Shown here: piece by piece, positions 6,885 through 16,193 of the stretch
Position numbering within the stretch: the first letter of the stretch is position 1
How the letters are laid out: every line of letters begins with the position of its first letter
Assembly: GCF_024707125.1 (NCBI RefSeq)
Contig: NZ_JANQAH010000009.1
Location: 620,001 to 684,000, forward strand
Length of the DNA: 64,000 nt
Direction: 5' to 3'
DNA from: Devosia sp.
GTDB lineage: Bacteria > Pseudomonadota > Alphaproteobacteria > Rhizobiales > Devosiaceae
Notes under the pieces: model-generated
The model's input: only the letters and a program-made list of their open reading frames with translations
Databases searched by the model: none
Told to the model about the DNA's origin: nothing
Translations under genes and position numbers: made by a program

Positions 6885-9077
6885 ATGGGGCTGGTCAGGT
6901 CACGCGCGGCCGCGCTTTTGGGCGGCGTCGCGCTGGCAATTGTTGCGCAACAGGGGGCTGTCGCGCAGAATGCCAACGCAACAAATATTACCCTTCTCGA
7001 GCGCCTGGTCATCGGCGCCGGCGCGCCTAAGGTCGCGATCAACACGCCGCAGGCCGTGACGGTTCTCAATCAGGAAGATCTCGACAAGGAACAGGCCTCC
7101 ACGACGGGCGAGCTTTTCGCCAACGTCCCGGGCGTGAACATCACCGGCAGCGTCCGGCCCTTCGGCGAAGTGTTCAACATTCGCGGCATCGGCACGCCGG
7201 AAAACTCCTCGGACGGCTCGCGCGTCATCGTCAACGTCGATGGTACGCCCAAGTTCAACGAACAATACCGTATGGGCTCGTTCTTCTCCGATCCCGAGCT
7301 TTACAAGCAGATCGAAGTTCTCCGCGGCCCCGCCTCCTCCACCCTCTATGGCGCTGGTGCGCTTGGCGGCGTGATCAATTTCACGACCAAGGACGCTTCC
7401 GATTTCATCGCCGATGGCGCAACCGGCGCCGTCCGTCTCAAGGAAACTTTTGACAGCAATGGTCTTGGTACGACCACCTCGGTGGTTCTTGCCCATCGTG
7501 CGAACGAGAACGTCGATCTGTTGGCGACCGGCATCTGGCGCCGCGCCGAGGACGCCACCCAGGCTCAGGGCACAACGCTGACCGGGTCTGCGTTCGATAC
7601 CTGGTCGGGGCTGCTCAAGGGTACCGTCCGCTTCGGCGACAACAATGAGCAGGTCATTCGTGCTTCCTACCAGCGTTGGTACAGCGAAGCGTTCAACCAG
7701 TCCTATGCCCAGACCGGCACCGGCGGCCGCGGTGGCCTGGTCGTTGGTCGGCCCGGCACGCCCGGGATGACGATCGACCAGATGTTCGGCATCATCGACC
7801 GCAAGGTTACCGACCAGACCGCCGTTCTGTCCTATGAGAACCCGGACAGCGATAATCCATGGCTCGACATGAATGTTTCGCTGTCCTTCTCCGACACCGA
7901 GAACAATCAGTTCAACCATCGCAGCGCTACGGGTGTGCCCACCGCACAGACCGGTACCAACGTCCTGGCCGACACGATCTACGGCTACAAGACTTGGCAG
8001 CTCCAGGCCGACAATACCGTTGAATGGATCGGCGAAGACTTCGAGAATTATTTCACCTTCGGCTTCCAGGCCAGCACGCTTGGCCGCACGGCCAAGCGTC
8101 CCGCGACGGCGCTCGCCCTGCCGGCGCACCCAGAAGGCACTGAGAACAAGCTCGGCCTGTTTGCTCAGAACGAGTATATTTACGACGAGCGCCTGACGCT
8201 CATTGCCGGCCTGCGCAGCGATTTCCACTGGGTGAAGGCAACGACGCCTGGCATCCGCGAAATCGACGGCTCGGCCTTCTCGCCCAAGATCGCAGCGCAT
8301 TACGAGATCAACGACAACATTTCGGTGTTTGGCTCGCTTGCGCACACTGAGCGCCTGCCGACAATCGATGAGCTCTATTCGATCGCGGATGAAGTACGGC
8401 CCACCGGCACCAACCCGACCGGCAGCTCGGGCAAGGTTGCGAGCCTTGGTCTTCGCAAGGAGCAAGCAAATACCGTTGAAGGTGGCTTTGCACTGAGCGG
8501 TTATGACCTGCTTCAGAATGGCGACAATGCCAGCATCAAGACGACCGGTTTTTATAGCGATCTGACCGACCTGATCGCTTCGACCGGTACGGCACCGGCC
8601 TTCGGCGTCGCCGCCCCTCCCTACTACGCCAATATCGCGGCTGCCCGCATTTATGGCGTGGAAATCGAAGGCGCATACAACTCCGACGCCTGGTTCGCCA
8701 ACCTCGCCTACACCTTCACGATCGGCGACGATCTGACGACCAACAAGCCGCTGACGACCGTTCCCCAGAACAAGATCGTGGCCACTGTCGGTGGTCGCAA
8801 CCAGGAATGGAACCTCGAATACGGCGCTCGGGTAACGCTGGCCGCCAAGGGCGAGTACATCGTCCCGACCTCCAGCGGCGGCGACGGCCCGGCGGAGGCC
8901 TATCAGACGCTCGACCTCTTCGCTTCCTGGAAGCCGGAAGCCGGTCCGTTTGCGGGCACGCAGTTCCAGGCATCGATCGACAACGTCTTTGATGCCGACT
9001 ACCGCCCCAATCTGGCTTCGGACCGCTCGAAGGGGCGCACCTTCAAGGTGACGCTCTCCAAGCAGTTCGACTACTAA
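6885..9077 (+). CDS. hmuR: TonB-dependent outer-membrane heme receptor
   Basis: A 730-residue TonB-dependent receptor. A signal peptide ends near residue 28 (QQGAVAQ), followed by a TonB-box-like TLLERLVI, the plug domain (about 45-160; VTVLNQEDL, FNIRGIG, EVLRGPASSTLYGAGALGG) and a 22-strand barrel ending with the aromatic terminus LSKQFDY. Divergence from hmuPSTUV argues for heme as ligand; the resemblance to hemin receptors such as HmuR/ShmR supports this. I did not locate an unambiguous FRAP/NPNL heme motif, so specificity rests mainly on context. Two hairpins follow the stop. Confidence 0.88.
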   Translation: MGLVRSRAAALLGGVALAIVAQQGAVAQNANATNITLLERLVIGAGAPKVAINTPQAVTVLNQEDLDKEQASTTGELFANVPGVNITGSVRPFGEVFNIRGIGTPENSSDGSRVIVNVDGTPKFNEQYRMGSFFSDPELYKQIEVLRGPASSTLYGAGALGGVINFTTKDASDFIADGATGAVRLKETFDSNGLGTTTSVVLAHRANENVDLLATGIWRRAEDATQAQGTTLTGSAFDTWSGLLKGTVRFGDNNEQVIRASYQRWYSEAFNQSYAQTGTGGRGGLVVGRPGTPGMTIDQMFGIIDRKVTDQTAVLSYENPDSDNPWLDMNVSLSFSDTENNQFNHRSATGVPTAQTGTNVLADTIYGYKTWQLQADNTVEWIGEDFENYFTFGFQASTLGRTAKRPATALALPAHPEGTENKLGLFAQNEYIYDERLTLIAGLRSDFHWVKATTPGIREIDGSAFSPKIAAHYEINDNISVFGSLAHTERLPTIDELYSIADEVRPTGTNPTGSSGKVASLGLRKEQANTVEGGFALSGYDLLQNGDNASIKTTGFYSDLTDLIASTGTAPAFGVAAPPYYANIAAARIYGVEIEGAYNSDAWFANLAYTFTIGDDLTTNKPLTTVPQNKIVATVGGRNQEWNLEYGARVTLAAKGEYIVPTSSGGDGPAEAYQTLDLFASWKPEAGPFAGTQFQASIDNVFDADYRPNLASDRSKGRTFKVTLSKQFDY

Positions 9078-9092
9078 ACATCTCAAAAACAA

Positions 9093-9156
9093 GAGCTTTC
9101 CGTCCCATGCCGGAAAGCTCCCAACTGAAACGGCGGCCCTCGGGCCGCCGTTTTTT
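9093..9156 (+). terminator. Hairpin plus intrinsic terminator after the heme receptor gene
   Basis: GAGCTTTCCG/CGGAAAGCTC forms a perfect 10-bp stem (9093-9120). It is followed at 9131-9150 by CGGCGGCCC/GGGCCGCCG, then TTTTTT (9151-9156). The second hairpin with its U-tract is a classical Rho-independent terminator. Confidence 0.88.
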
Positions 9157-9180
9157 GTTCCCGTTCCGAACCCTCTTTAC

Positions 9181-9199
9181 ATATAATAGTACTTTATAT
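9181..9199. promoter_or_regulatory. Palindrome upstream of the sugar importer (operator candidate)
   Basis: ATATAA-TAGTACT-TTATAT has perfect 6-bp arms and lies about 57 bases before the ytfQ-like start. It stands out in a GC-rich background. The GntR-family regulator encoded at 13916, at the end of this operon, is the obvious candidate to bind it, but this is an inference. Confidence 0.35.
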
Positions 9200-9255
9200 A
9201 GCGTCCTCTCATCGCCCGAAGCGAAACGCCGGGCGGTCTTTTGGGAGGATCCATC

Positions 9256-10227
9256 GTGAGCATCATTACCAAGCTGGCCCTCGCGGCCGGCCTCGCTACC
9301 GCCTTGTCCACTGCTGCCTTTGCGCAGGACCTGACCGGCAAGGTTATCGGTTTTTCGCAGATCGGCTCGGAATCGGGCTGGCGCGCGGCTGAAACGTCTG
9401 TGACGAAGCAAGAAGCGGAAGCCCGTGGCGTCGATCTGAAATTTGCCGACGCCCAGCAGAAGCAGGAAAACCAGATCAAGGCCCTGCGCGGATTCATCGC
9501 CCAGGGCGTTGATGCCATCCTCATCGCCCCCGTGGTCGCCACCGGCTGGGAAGACGTGCTGAAGGAAGCCCAGGAAGCCGAAATTCCGGTCGTCCTGCTC
9601 GATCGCGGCGTCGATGCGCCCGAAGACCTCTACCTGACCTCGGTTGCTTCCGATCAGGTCCTCGAAGGCCGCACGGCCGGCGAGTGGCTGGTCAACCAGG
9701 TCGCCGGCAAGGACTGCAACGTGGTCGAACTGCAGGGCACCGTGGGTTCGAGCCCGGCCATCAATCGCAAGCAGGGTTTTGAGGAAGGCATCGCCAGCGC
9801 TGCCAACGTCAAGATCACCCAGAGCCAGACCGGTGACTTCACCCGCTCCAAGGGCAAGGAAGTCATGGAAGCGTTCCTGAAATCCTCCAATGGCGGCGCC
9901 GATATCTGCGCGGTCTATGCCCACAATGACGACATGGCTGTCGGCGCCATCCAGGCCATCAAGGACGCTGGCCTCAAGCCCGGCACCGACATCCTCGTCG
10001 TCTCCATCGACGCCGTGCCCGATATCTTTACCGCCATCGCGGCCGGCGAAGCCAATGCCACGGTTGAACTGACCCCGAACATGGCCGGCCCGGCCTTCGA
10101 CGCCCTCGCCGCCTACCTTGCCGATGGCACGGAGCCGGAAAAGTTCATCATCACCGAGTCCAAGCTCTACACCGCCGAAAATGACCCGGCCGGCGAATAC
10201 GAGCGCCGCAAGGGCCTCGGCTACTAA
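9256..10227 (+). CDS. ytfQ: Sugar-binding periplasmic protein of YtfQ type
   Basis: A 323-residue periplasmic binding protein (peripla_BP_4). Residues 1-23 are a signal peptide ending AAFAQ. The start is GTG with GGGAGGA six bases upstream. GFSQIGSESGWRAAETSV, DAQQKQENQIKALRGFIAQG and VYAHNDDMAVGAIQAIKDAG are typical of YtfQ, which binds galactofuranose in E. coli; alphaproteobacterial relatives also bind L-arabinose or D-galactose. It feeds the ATPase and two permeases encoded next. A REP copy lies between this gene and the ATPase gene, which may set a higher level for the binding protein. Confidence 0.9.
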   Translation: MSIITKLALAAGLATALSTAAFAQDLTGKVIGFSQIGSESGWRAAETSVTKQEAEARGVDLKFADAQQKQENQIKALRGFIAQGVDAILIAPVVATGWEDVLKEAQEAEIPVVLLDRGVDAPEDLYLTSVASDQVLEGRTAGEWLVNQVAGKDCNVVELQGTVGSSPAINRKQGFEEGIASAANVKITQSQTGDFTRSKGKEVMEAFLKSSNGGADICAVYAHNDDMAVGAIQAIKDAGLKPGTDILVVSIDAVPDIFTAIAAGEANATVELTPNMAGPAFDALAAYLADGTEPEKFIITESKLYTAENDPAGEYERRKGLGY

Positions 10228-10283
10228 ATCATGGACTACGGATGGGCAGCGGCAAACACCGTCCCTGCCCATCCACCCACGAT

Positions 10284-10347
10284 GTCATTCCCGCGAAAGC
10301 GGGAATCCCTGTCTTGAAACGGAGATCCCCGCTTTCGCGGGGATGAC
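10284..10347. repeat. REP-like inverted repeat, family A, copy 1
   Basis: Left arm GTCATTCCCGCGAAAGCGGG and right arm CCCCGCTTTCGCGGGGATGAC; each arm is a hairpin and the two arms are inverted copies with a short centre. It lies between ytfQ and ytfR. Confidence 0.9.
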
Positions 10348-10411
10348 ACCGTGACCGGAACGGGCGACAGTGAATGGACTAGACCGCCCCAAAGGGCGGC
10401 GGGGAGGGGCA

Positions 10412-11929
10412 ATGGCGGAGACCGGCTACGCGCTTGAAGCGCGCGGGATCGTCAAGATCTTTGGCAACCACGTAGCGCTCGACAAGGTCGATTTTGGCTT
10501 AAAGCCCGGCGAGGTCCATGCGCTCCTCGGCGAAAACGGCGCCGGCAAGTCGACGCTGATCAAGATCCTCACCGGCGCCTATCAGCCCGATGGCGGCGAA
10601 GTCCTGACCGAGGGCGTCCCGGTCACCCTCAACAATCCCCAGCACGCCCAGACCTATGGCATCGGCACGGTCTACCAGGAGGTCAACCTCCTGCCCAACC
10701 GCTCCGTCGCCGAAAACCTTTATCTCGGCCACCAGCCGACCCGTTTCGGCCTCGTCGACCGGCGCAAGATGGAGCGCGATTCCATCGCCGTTCTTGCGCG
10801 TTATGGCCTTAATATCGACCCATCGAGCGAACTCGGCGCCCATTCCGTCGCCGTCCAGCAAATCGTCGCCATCGCCCGTGCCGTCGAACTCTCGGGCAAG
10901 GTTCTAATCCTCGACGAACCGACCGCATCGCTTGACCGCAATGAGGTAGAACGCCTCTTCGAAATCATCGCGGACCTGAAGAAAACCGGCCTGGCCGTCG
11001 TCTTCATCACCCATTTCCTCGACCAGGTTTTTGCCATCGCCGATCGCGTAACCATCCTGCGCAATGGCAAACTGATCGACACCAAAACCCTCGACTCCCT
11101 GACGCGCACCGATGTCGTCCGCCTTATGCTCGGCAAGGACATCGCCTTCTCAGGCGCGACAAAGCTCGAAGAGAACCGCCCGCTCGGCGATGTGCTCCTC
11201 GATTTCAAAAATTATGGCCGCAAGCGCAGCGTCCACCCCTTCAACCTCACCATCCACAAGGGCGAAGTCGTTGGCGTCGCCGGCCTCCTCGGCTCCGGCC
11301 GCACCGAAATGGCCCGCATCATGTTCGGAGCCGACGCGGCCGACGAAGGCACGGTCTCTGTCGCCGGTACCCAGACCTCCATCGCCCGCCCCACCGACGC
11401 CATCGGCCACGGCTTTGGTTTCTGCCCCGAGGACCGCAAGGCCGAAGGCATTTTTGGCGATCTCTCCGTGCGTGAAAACATCGTCATCGCGCTGCAGGGA
11501 AAGCTCGGCTGGTTCAGCGCGCTCAATCGCGACGAGCAGATGGAAATCGCCGGCCGCTTCGGCGAGGCCATGGATATCCGCGCCGCCTCGCTCGATATGC
11601 CGGTAAAACTGCTCTCGGGCGGCAATCAGCAAAAGGTCATTCTTTCGCGCTGGCTCGCCACCGATCCCGCTTTCCTCATTCTCGACGAGCCCACCCGCGG
11701 CATCGATGTCGGCGCCCATGCCGAAATCGTCCGCACCATCAATCGCCTGCGTGATGAGGGTCTGGCGCTGGTCGTCATCTCCTCCGAGCTAGACGAGGTC
11801 GTCGCCTATTCCTCGCGCATCGTCGTCATGCGCGATCGCGAACTGGTCGCCGAGCTCAATGGCGAAAACATCAATCCCGGGGTCATCGTGCAGGCCATCG
11901 CCAATCACAAAGACGGAGCGCAGGCATGA
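10412..11929 (+). CDS. ytfR: Sugar ABC transporter ATP-binding protein of YtfR type
   Basis: A 505-residue fused double ABC ATPase (RbsA/AraG/YtfR class). The first Walker A is GENGAGKST (about residues 42-50), with LDEPTASLD in the first half. The second cassette has the degenerate P-loop LLGSGRTE usual for this class, then LLSGGNQQKVILSRWLATD and LDEPTRGIDVG. It energises uptake through YtfT/YjfF. The start at GCAATGGCGGAG was chosen because GGGGAGGGG precedes it; a longer frame from 10370 runs into the REP flank. Its stop overlaps the next start (ATGA). Confidence 0.93.
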   Translation: MAETGYALEARGIVKIFGNHVALDKVDFGLKPGEVHALLGENGAGKSTLIKILTGAYQPDGGEVLTEGVPVTLNNPQHAQTYGIGTVYQEVNLLPNRSVAENLYLGHQPTRFGLVDRRKMERDSIAVLARYGLNIDPSSELGAHSVAVQQIVAIARAVELSGKVLILDEPTASLDRNEVERLFEIIADLKKTGLAVVFITHFLDQVFAIADRVTILRNGKLIDTKTLDSLTRTDVVRLMLGKDIAFSGATKLEENRPLGDVLLDFKNYGRKRSVHPFNLTIHKGEVVGVAGLLGSGRTEMARIMFGADAADEGTVSVAGTQTSIARPTDAIGHGFGFCPEDRKAEGIFGDLSVRENIVIALQGKLGWFSALNRDEQMEIAGRFGEAMDIRAASLDMPVKLLSGGNQQKVILSRWLATDPAFLILDEPTRGIDVGAHAEIVRTINRLRDEGLALVVISSELDEVVAYSSRIVVMRDRELVAELNGENINPGVIVQAIANHKDGAQA

Positions 11930-12930
11930 TCCGCCGCTCGCTCCTCAAACTCGCCAATCCCCAGCTCCTCGCCCTCATCGGCGTGCTGCTGATCAATTGG
12001 CTGCTGTTCCCCAATTTCTTCCGCGTCACCTGGCAGGACGGTCGCTTCTTCGGTTCGTTGATTGACGTGCTCAATCGCGGCGCCCCCGTCGCCATCCTCG
12101 CGGTCGGCATGGTCGGCGTCATCGCCACCAAGGGCGTCGATCTCTCGGTTGGCGCCGTCATGGCCGTAGCCGGCGCCGTCGCTGCCACCATGGTCGTCGC
12201 CGGCTATCCCGCACCCATCGCCGTTGTCGCCGCGCTCGTCGTCGGCCTCCTCTGCGGCCTCTGGAACGGCATCCTGGTCGCCGTGCTCGATATCCAGCCG
12301 ATCATCGCCACGCTGGTGCTCATGGTCGCCGGCCGCGGCATCGCCCAGCTCATCACCGAAGGGTTTATCGTCACCTTCAACGATCCCCTGCTCATCTATA
12401 TCGGCACCGGCTCCTTCCTCGGCTTCCCCATGGCCGCCGTCATTGCGCTGGTGCTGATGGTCATCGTGACCCTCGTCGTCCGTCGCACCGCCATCGGCCT
12501 CTTCATCGAAGCCGTCGGCGTCAATCGCGCCGCAGCCAGCCTTGCCGGCATCCGCAGCCGCATGCTGCTGCTCCTCGTCTATTCCCTCTCCGGCCTCTGC
12601 GCCGCCATTGCCGGCATCATCGTTGCCGGTGACATCCGCGGCGCCGATGCCAACAATGCCGGCCTCTGGCTCGAACTCGACGCCATCCTCGCCGTGGTCA
12701 TCGGCGGCACCTCGCTCCTCGGCGGCCGCTTCTCCGTGCCTCTGGCCGTCGTCGGCGCGCTCATCATCCAGGCGATGAATACCGGCATCCTGGTCTCGGG
12801 CTTCCCGCCCGAATTCAATCTGATCGTAAAAGCCGGGCTGATCTTCATCGTCCTCGTCATCCAGTCGCCCCTGGCGAGCCGCCTCGCGCCGCCCCGCATA
12901 AAACCCGTCGCCAAGGTATCAGCGAAATGA
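11926..12930 (+). CDS. ytfT: Sugar ABC transporter permease of YtfT type
   Basis: A 334-residue inner-membrane permease of the RbsC/BPD_transp_2 family with about ten hydrophobic segments. GVIATKGVDLSVGAVMAVAG (about residues 66-85) and the GVNRAAASLAGIRSR cytoplasmic loop are the family marks. It overlaps ytfR by four bases and the next permease gene by four, so the three are translationally coupled. It would pair with the product of the next gene as a heterodimer. Confidence 0.92.
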   Translation: MIRRSLLKLANPQLLALIGVLLINWLLFPNFFRVTWQDGRFFGSLIDVLNRGAPVAILAVGMVGVIATKGVDLSVGAVMAVAGAVAATMVVAGYPAPIAVVAALVVGLLCGLWNGILVAVLDIQPIIATLVLMVAGRGIAQLITEGFIVTFNDPLLIYIGTGSFLGFPMAAVIALVLMVIVTLVVRRTAIGLFIEAVGVNRAAASLAGIRSRMLLLLVYSLSGLCAAIAGIIVAGDIRGADANNAGLWLELDAILAVVIGGTSLLGGRFSVPLAVVGALIIQAMNTGILVSGFPPEFNLIVKAGLIFIVLVIQSPLASRLAPPRIKPVAKVSAK

Positions 12931-13901
12931 ACCGCTCCCTTCGCCCGCTCCTCGCCACGGCGCTGATCTTTGCCATCGCCTATGCCCTGGCGGTCATGCA
13001 GTTCCCATCGATGTTTTCCACGCGGGTCCTCGGCAATTTCCTCACCGACAATGCCTTTTTGGGCATCGCCGCCGTCGGCATGACCTTTGTCATTTTGTCC
13101 GGCGGCATCGATCTCTCGGTCGGCGCGGTGATCGGCTTTACCGGTGTGCTCGTTGCCGTGCTCATCACCTGGGCCGGGATGCATCCCGTCCCGGCCTTTG
13201 CCATCGCCATTCTCGTGGCCGGCGCCTTCGGCGCCACCATGGGCCTCGCCATCCACTATCTGCAGGTGCCTGCCTTCATTGTCACCCTAGCCGGCATGTT
13301 CCTTGCCCGCGGCGGTGCCTCGGTCATCACCCGCGATTCCGTGCCGATCAATCACGAATTCTATGACTGGATTTCCGACCTCACCATTCGCCTCCCCGGC
13401 GGCGGACGCCTGAGTTTCATTGGCCTCACCATGGTCGCCATCTTCGTCATCGGCGCGCTCATCGCCCACCGGACCAAGTTCGGCTCTTATGTCTATGCCC
13501 TCGGCGGCAACCCGGTTTCCGCCTCGCTCATGGGCGTCCCCGTGGCGCGCACCACCGTCGCCATCTACACGCTCTCTTCCGTCCTCGCCGCCATTTCAGG
13601 AATCGTCTTTTCCCTCTATACCTCCGCCGGCTATCCGCTGGCCGCGGTCGGCGTCGAGCTCGACGCCATCAGTGCCGTTGTCATCGGCGGCACCCTCCTT
13701 ACCGGTGGCTATGGCTTCGTCCTCGGCACCTTCATCGGCGTGATGCTCCTGGGTCTCGTCCAGACCTACATCATCTTCGATGGCACGCTTTCGAGCTGGT
13801 GGACGAAAATCGTCATCGGCATTCTATTGTTCCTGTTCATCGTGCTGCAGCGCCTGATATTCGTTGCGTCCGCACCTGGAGAAAAAGCCCAAAAGGCCTA
13901 A
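12927..13901 (+). CDS. yjfF: Sugar ABC transporter permease of YjfF type
   Basis: A 324-residue second permease of the same family. TFVILSGGIDLSVGAVIGFTG, the GGNPVSASLMGVPVARTTV loop and ISAVVIGGTLLTGGYGFVLGT are diagnostic. In E. coli YjfF is the partner of YtfT in the galactofuranose importer, and the pairing is kept here. It overlaps ytfT by four bases and is followed 14 bases later by a GntR regulator gene. Confidence 0.92.
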   Translation: MNRSLRPLLATALIFAIAYALAVMQFPSMFSTRVLGNFLTDNAFLGIAAVGMTFVILSGGIDLSVGAVIGFTGVLVAVLITWAGMHPVPAFAIAILVAGAFGATMGLAIHYLQVPAFIVTLAGMFLARGGASVITRDSVPINHEFYDWISDLTIRLPGGGRLSFIGLTMVAIFVIGALIAHRTKFGSYVYALGGNPVSASLMGVPVARTTVAIYTLSSVLAAISGIVFSLYTSAGYPLAAVGVELDAISAVVIGGTLLTGGYGFVLGTFIGVMLLGLVQTYIIFDGTLSSWWTKIVIGILLFLFIVLQRLIFVASAPGEKAQKA

Positions 13902-13915
13902 GGCAAGACCGCACC

Positions 13916-14650
13916 ATGATCGAAGCTGGCAGCCTTATCCGGTCCCTTTCGGGCCGGCACGCTGCGCGCAATTTCCATAGTTTCGTGATCAACGAAATCG
14001 GCCGGGCCATCGTCAGCGGTGAGTTCCCGGTCGGCTCCGTTTTGGCCAGCGATGCCGTCATGATGGAAACCTACGGCGTCTCCCGCACGGTTTTGCGCGA
14101 GGCCGTCAAAACCCTCGAAGCCAAGGGCCTCGTCGAAGCCCGCCCCAAGGTCGGCACCCGCGTCTCCCCCAAAAGCCGCTGGAATTTTTTCGACAGCCAG
14201 GTCCTCGCCTGGCATTTTCACGCCCCGCCGGACCGGCGCTTTTACGAAAACCTCTTCGAAGTCCGCGCCGCCCTCGAACTGCCCGCCGTCACCGGCGCCG
14301 CGCGCCATCGCACGGCCGAACACGTCCGCCTGATGAAATACTGGCTGCATCAGGCCGCCACCTCAGGCGACAGTATCGAACAGTTCGGCCTGGCGTGCCT
14401 CGAAGTCCACAGCCTGATCGCCGAAAGCTCGCAGAACACGCTGCTTAGGGGCGTCGTCGGTGTCGTTGAACTGTTGCTGGCCGTGGCTCTGACGCGCAAC
14501 GCCAGCACGGTCAGCGCCTATTGCGAGGCGAGCGCCGCAGGGCTGGAAAAAGTCATCCTGGCCATCGAAGCCGGCAATGCCGAAGACGCTCGCGCGCATC
14601 TGTCGACGTGTCTGGAACTGGACCACGAGCGGATATTGGAGGGGGTTTAG
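13916..14650 (+). CDS. GntR-family (FadR/FCD) transcriptional regulator
   Basis: A 244-residue regulator with an N-terminal winged helix (about residues 20-85; SDAVMMETYGVSRTVLREAV and LEAKGLVEARPKVGTRV) and an FCD ligand domain (about 100-235; FEVRAALELPAV, ECL-like acidic and histidine positions such as EVHSLIAESS). Transcribed as the last gene of the sugar importer operon, it probably controls that operon in response to the imported sugar or a sugar acid. The palindrome at 9181-9199 is a candidate site. The start is the first ATG after yjfF; a longer frame from 13799 lies inside yjfF. Confidence 0.88.
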   Translation: MIEAGSLIRSLSGRHAARNFHSFVINEIGRAIVSGEFPVGSVLASDAVMMETYGVSRTVLREAVKTLEAKGLVEARPKVGTRVSPKSRWNFFDSQVLAWHFHAPPDRRFYENLFEVRAALELPAVTGAARHRTAEHVRLMKYWLHQAATSGDSIEQFGLACLEVHSLIAESSQNTLLRGVVGVVELLLAVALTRNASTVSAYCEASAAGLEKVILAIEAGNAEDARAHLSTCLELDHERILEGV

Positions 14651-14678
14651 GCTGGTCTCTGTCCATCCCAACCCACCG

Positions 14679-14743
14679 TGTCATCCCCGCGAAAGCGGGG
14701 ATCTCTGTTTCAAAGCCGGGATTCCCGCTTTCGCGGGAATGAC
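14679..14743. repeat. REP-like inverted repeat, family A, copy 2
   Basis: Arms are swapped relative to copy 1: GGGGATCTCT follows the left hairpin and GGGATTCCCGC precedes the right one, so this copy is in the opposite orientation. It lies between convergent genes. Confidence 0.9.
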
Positions 14744-14753
14744 ACCGAGCGAC

Positions 14754-15692
14754 CTACCACTCAAACTCCGGCCCATTGATCCGGGCCCCGAGCAAAAACA
14801 CATCCGACATCAAGCGCAGCGGCGCCGCGTCGACATCGCTCCGGTGCTGGTCGAGCAGATCGGCAAACCGGTCATACATGGCGGAATATTCGAGATCGCC
14901 GTGCTCGAGAACCGTCTGGCCATTCACCACGAGCTTCCGCCCGCCATTCTCAAGCTTGAGCTCGTTACCCTTGCCCGTCTCAAAACGGATGGTCCAGATT
15001 TCCCCTGACTCTTCGAGCCAGTTGAACCCGCAGGAGAGCTTGGGCTTATGCGCCTGGCTCGATTTGAAGACGATATCGGCATCAACCGGCGTCTGCCGAT
15101 TGGCCGGAAAAGTCAGTTTTGAGCTTTCGACAAAAACCGGGAACGGCATGACCTTGGTGAAGATCGAAAAGGCATTGATGCCGGGATCGCAGACGCCGAA
15201 CCCACCGGGTTCCCACACCCAGTCCTGGCCCGGATGCCACTTGCGCACGCTTTCGCGCCAATCGATGCGCGCCGAGGTAACGCCTTCGTCCGCCAGGATC
15301 GCCTTGGCCCGATCGACCGCCGCGTTAAACTGGCTGTGCCAGGTCTGATACAGCACCCGATCAAGGCGCTTGGCATGCGCGATCAGGTCGTCGAGTTCGG
15401 AAATCGTCGTCGTCGGCGGCTTTTCCATCATCACGTCCTTGCCGGCGTCGAGCGCCTCGCGAACGTAGGTGTGGCGAATGCCCGGCGGCGTGCAGATGGA
15501 AACGAGACCAACTTCGGGCATGGCGGCATAGAGCTCGCCTGGCGTCTTGAACACCGGCACCGAGCCGTGGCCCACGCCGCGCGTCGAAACCGTCGCTGCC
15601 AGCTCAAAATCATCCGAGGCGTCGATCACCGGCAGGTGCTGGTCCACGGCGATCTTGCCCACACCGATCACCGCAATTTTGCGCTTGGCCAT
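14754..15692 (-). CDS. Aldose 1-dehydrogenase (L-arabinose/D-galactose type), Gfo/Idh/MocA family
   Basis: A 312-residue NAD(P)-dependent oxidoreductase. The N-terminal Rossmann motif VIGVGKIAVDQHLPVID, the conserved MMEKPPTTT (Gfo/Idh EKP motif) and the segment WRESVRKWHPGQDWVWEPGG match Azospirillum L-arabinose 1-dehydrogenase and rhizobial D-galactose 1-dehydrogenase very closely. It would oxidise the sugar delivered by the YtfQRT-YjfF importer to the 1,4-lactone. The start was placed at the ATG with GGGAG six bases upstream (15692); upstream in-frame codons lie outside the conserved protein. The later enzymes of the oxidative pathway (lactonase, dehydratase) are not in this window. Convergent with the GntR gene across a REP. 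Confidence 0.82.
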   Translation of the reverse strand: MAKRKIAVIGVGKIAVDQHLPVIDASDDFELAATVSTRGVGHGSVPVFKTPGELYAAMPEVGLVSICTPPGIRHTYVREALDAGKDVMMEKPPTTTISELDDLIAHAKRLDRVLYQTWHSQFNAAVDRAKAILADEGVTSARIDWRESVRKWHPGQDWVWEPGGFGVCDPGINAFSIFTKVMPFPVFVESSKLTFPANRQTPVDADIVFKSSQAHKPKLSCGFNWLEESGEIWTIRFETGKGNELKLENGGRKLVVNGQTVLEHGDLEYSAMYDRFADLLDQHRSDVDAAPLRLMSDVFLLGARINGPEFEW

Positions 15693-15777
15693 ATCCATCT
15701 CCCGAGCCGGTTTGCGGCACGTTAGAGCAAACCTCTCCCCCGCCTGCCAAGGCCCTTTCGCAACAAAAGTATGATTT

Positions 15778-16137
15778 TTATTCCGACTGTGGCGCCGGAG
15801 GCTCCCACAACTCGATCTGGTTGCCTTCCGGATCATGAATTCGGGCGAAGCGACCAGTCTCGGGCGTGTCCCACTCATCCGGCCGCGTCTCGACGGCGAT
15901 GTCAGCCGCCCGCAATTGCGTCATCATCGCGTCGAGATCATCGACGCGAAAATTGATCATCCACTGCTTGTCGGGCGGAAAATAGTCGGTTGTGTCCTTG
16001 AAGGGGGCAAAGACAGTCAGGCCGCCCTCCTGGGTCCAGAGCTCCGTCACGCCCAGATGCTGCTCATACCAGGCCGCCAACTGGACCTTGTCCCGCGCAC
16101 GAAAGAAAAAGCCGCCAATACCAAGTGCCTTTGCCAT
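15778..16137 (-). CDS. VOC family (glyoxalase/bleomycin-resistance fold) protein
   Basis: A 119-residue single-module vicinal-oxygen-chelate protein. FFFRARDKVQLAAWYEQHLG at the start and the ending GRFARIHDPEGNQIELWEPP are the classic VOC pattern; the ending supplies the metal-ligand Glu. FFFRAR has Arg where many members have the metal-binding His, so the metal site is uncertain. A good GGAGGAG lies upstream. Substrate unknown. Confidence 0.85.
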   Translation of the reverse strand: MAKALGIGGFFFRARDKVQLAAWYEQHLGVTELWTQEGGLTVFAPFKDTTDYFPPDKQWMINFRVDDLDAMMTQLRAADIAVETRPDEWDTPETGRFARIHDPEGNQIELWEPPAPQSE

Positions 16138-16193
16138 TCTCTGGCTCCTCCTCGGTTCGCCTCACCCCAACAGGCATGCAGTCTGCACCCGGC

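Noticed and set aside
6900..9092. 730-codon open frame opposite the TonB receptor gene
   Set aside because: It is the antisense of a clear receptor gene and shows only composition expected from reversed codons.
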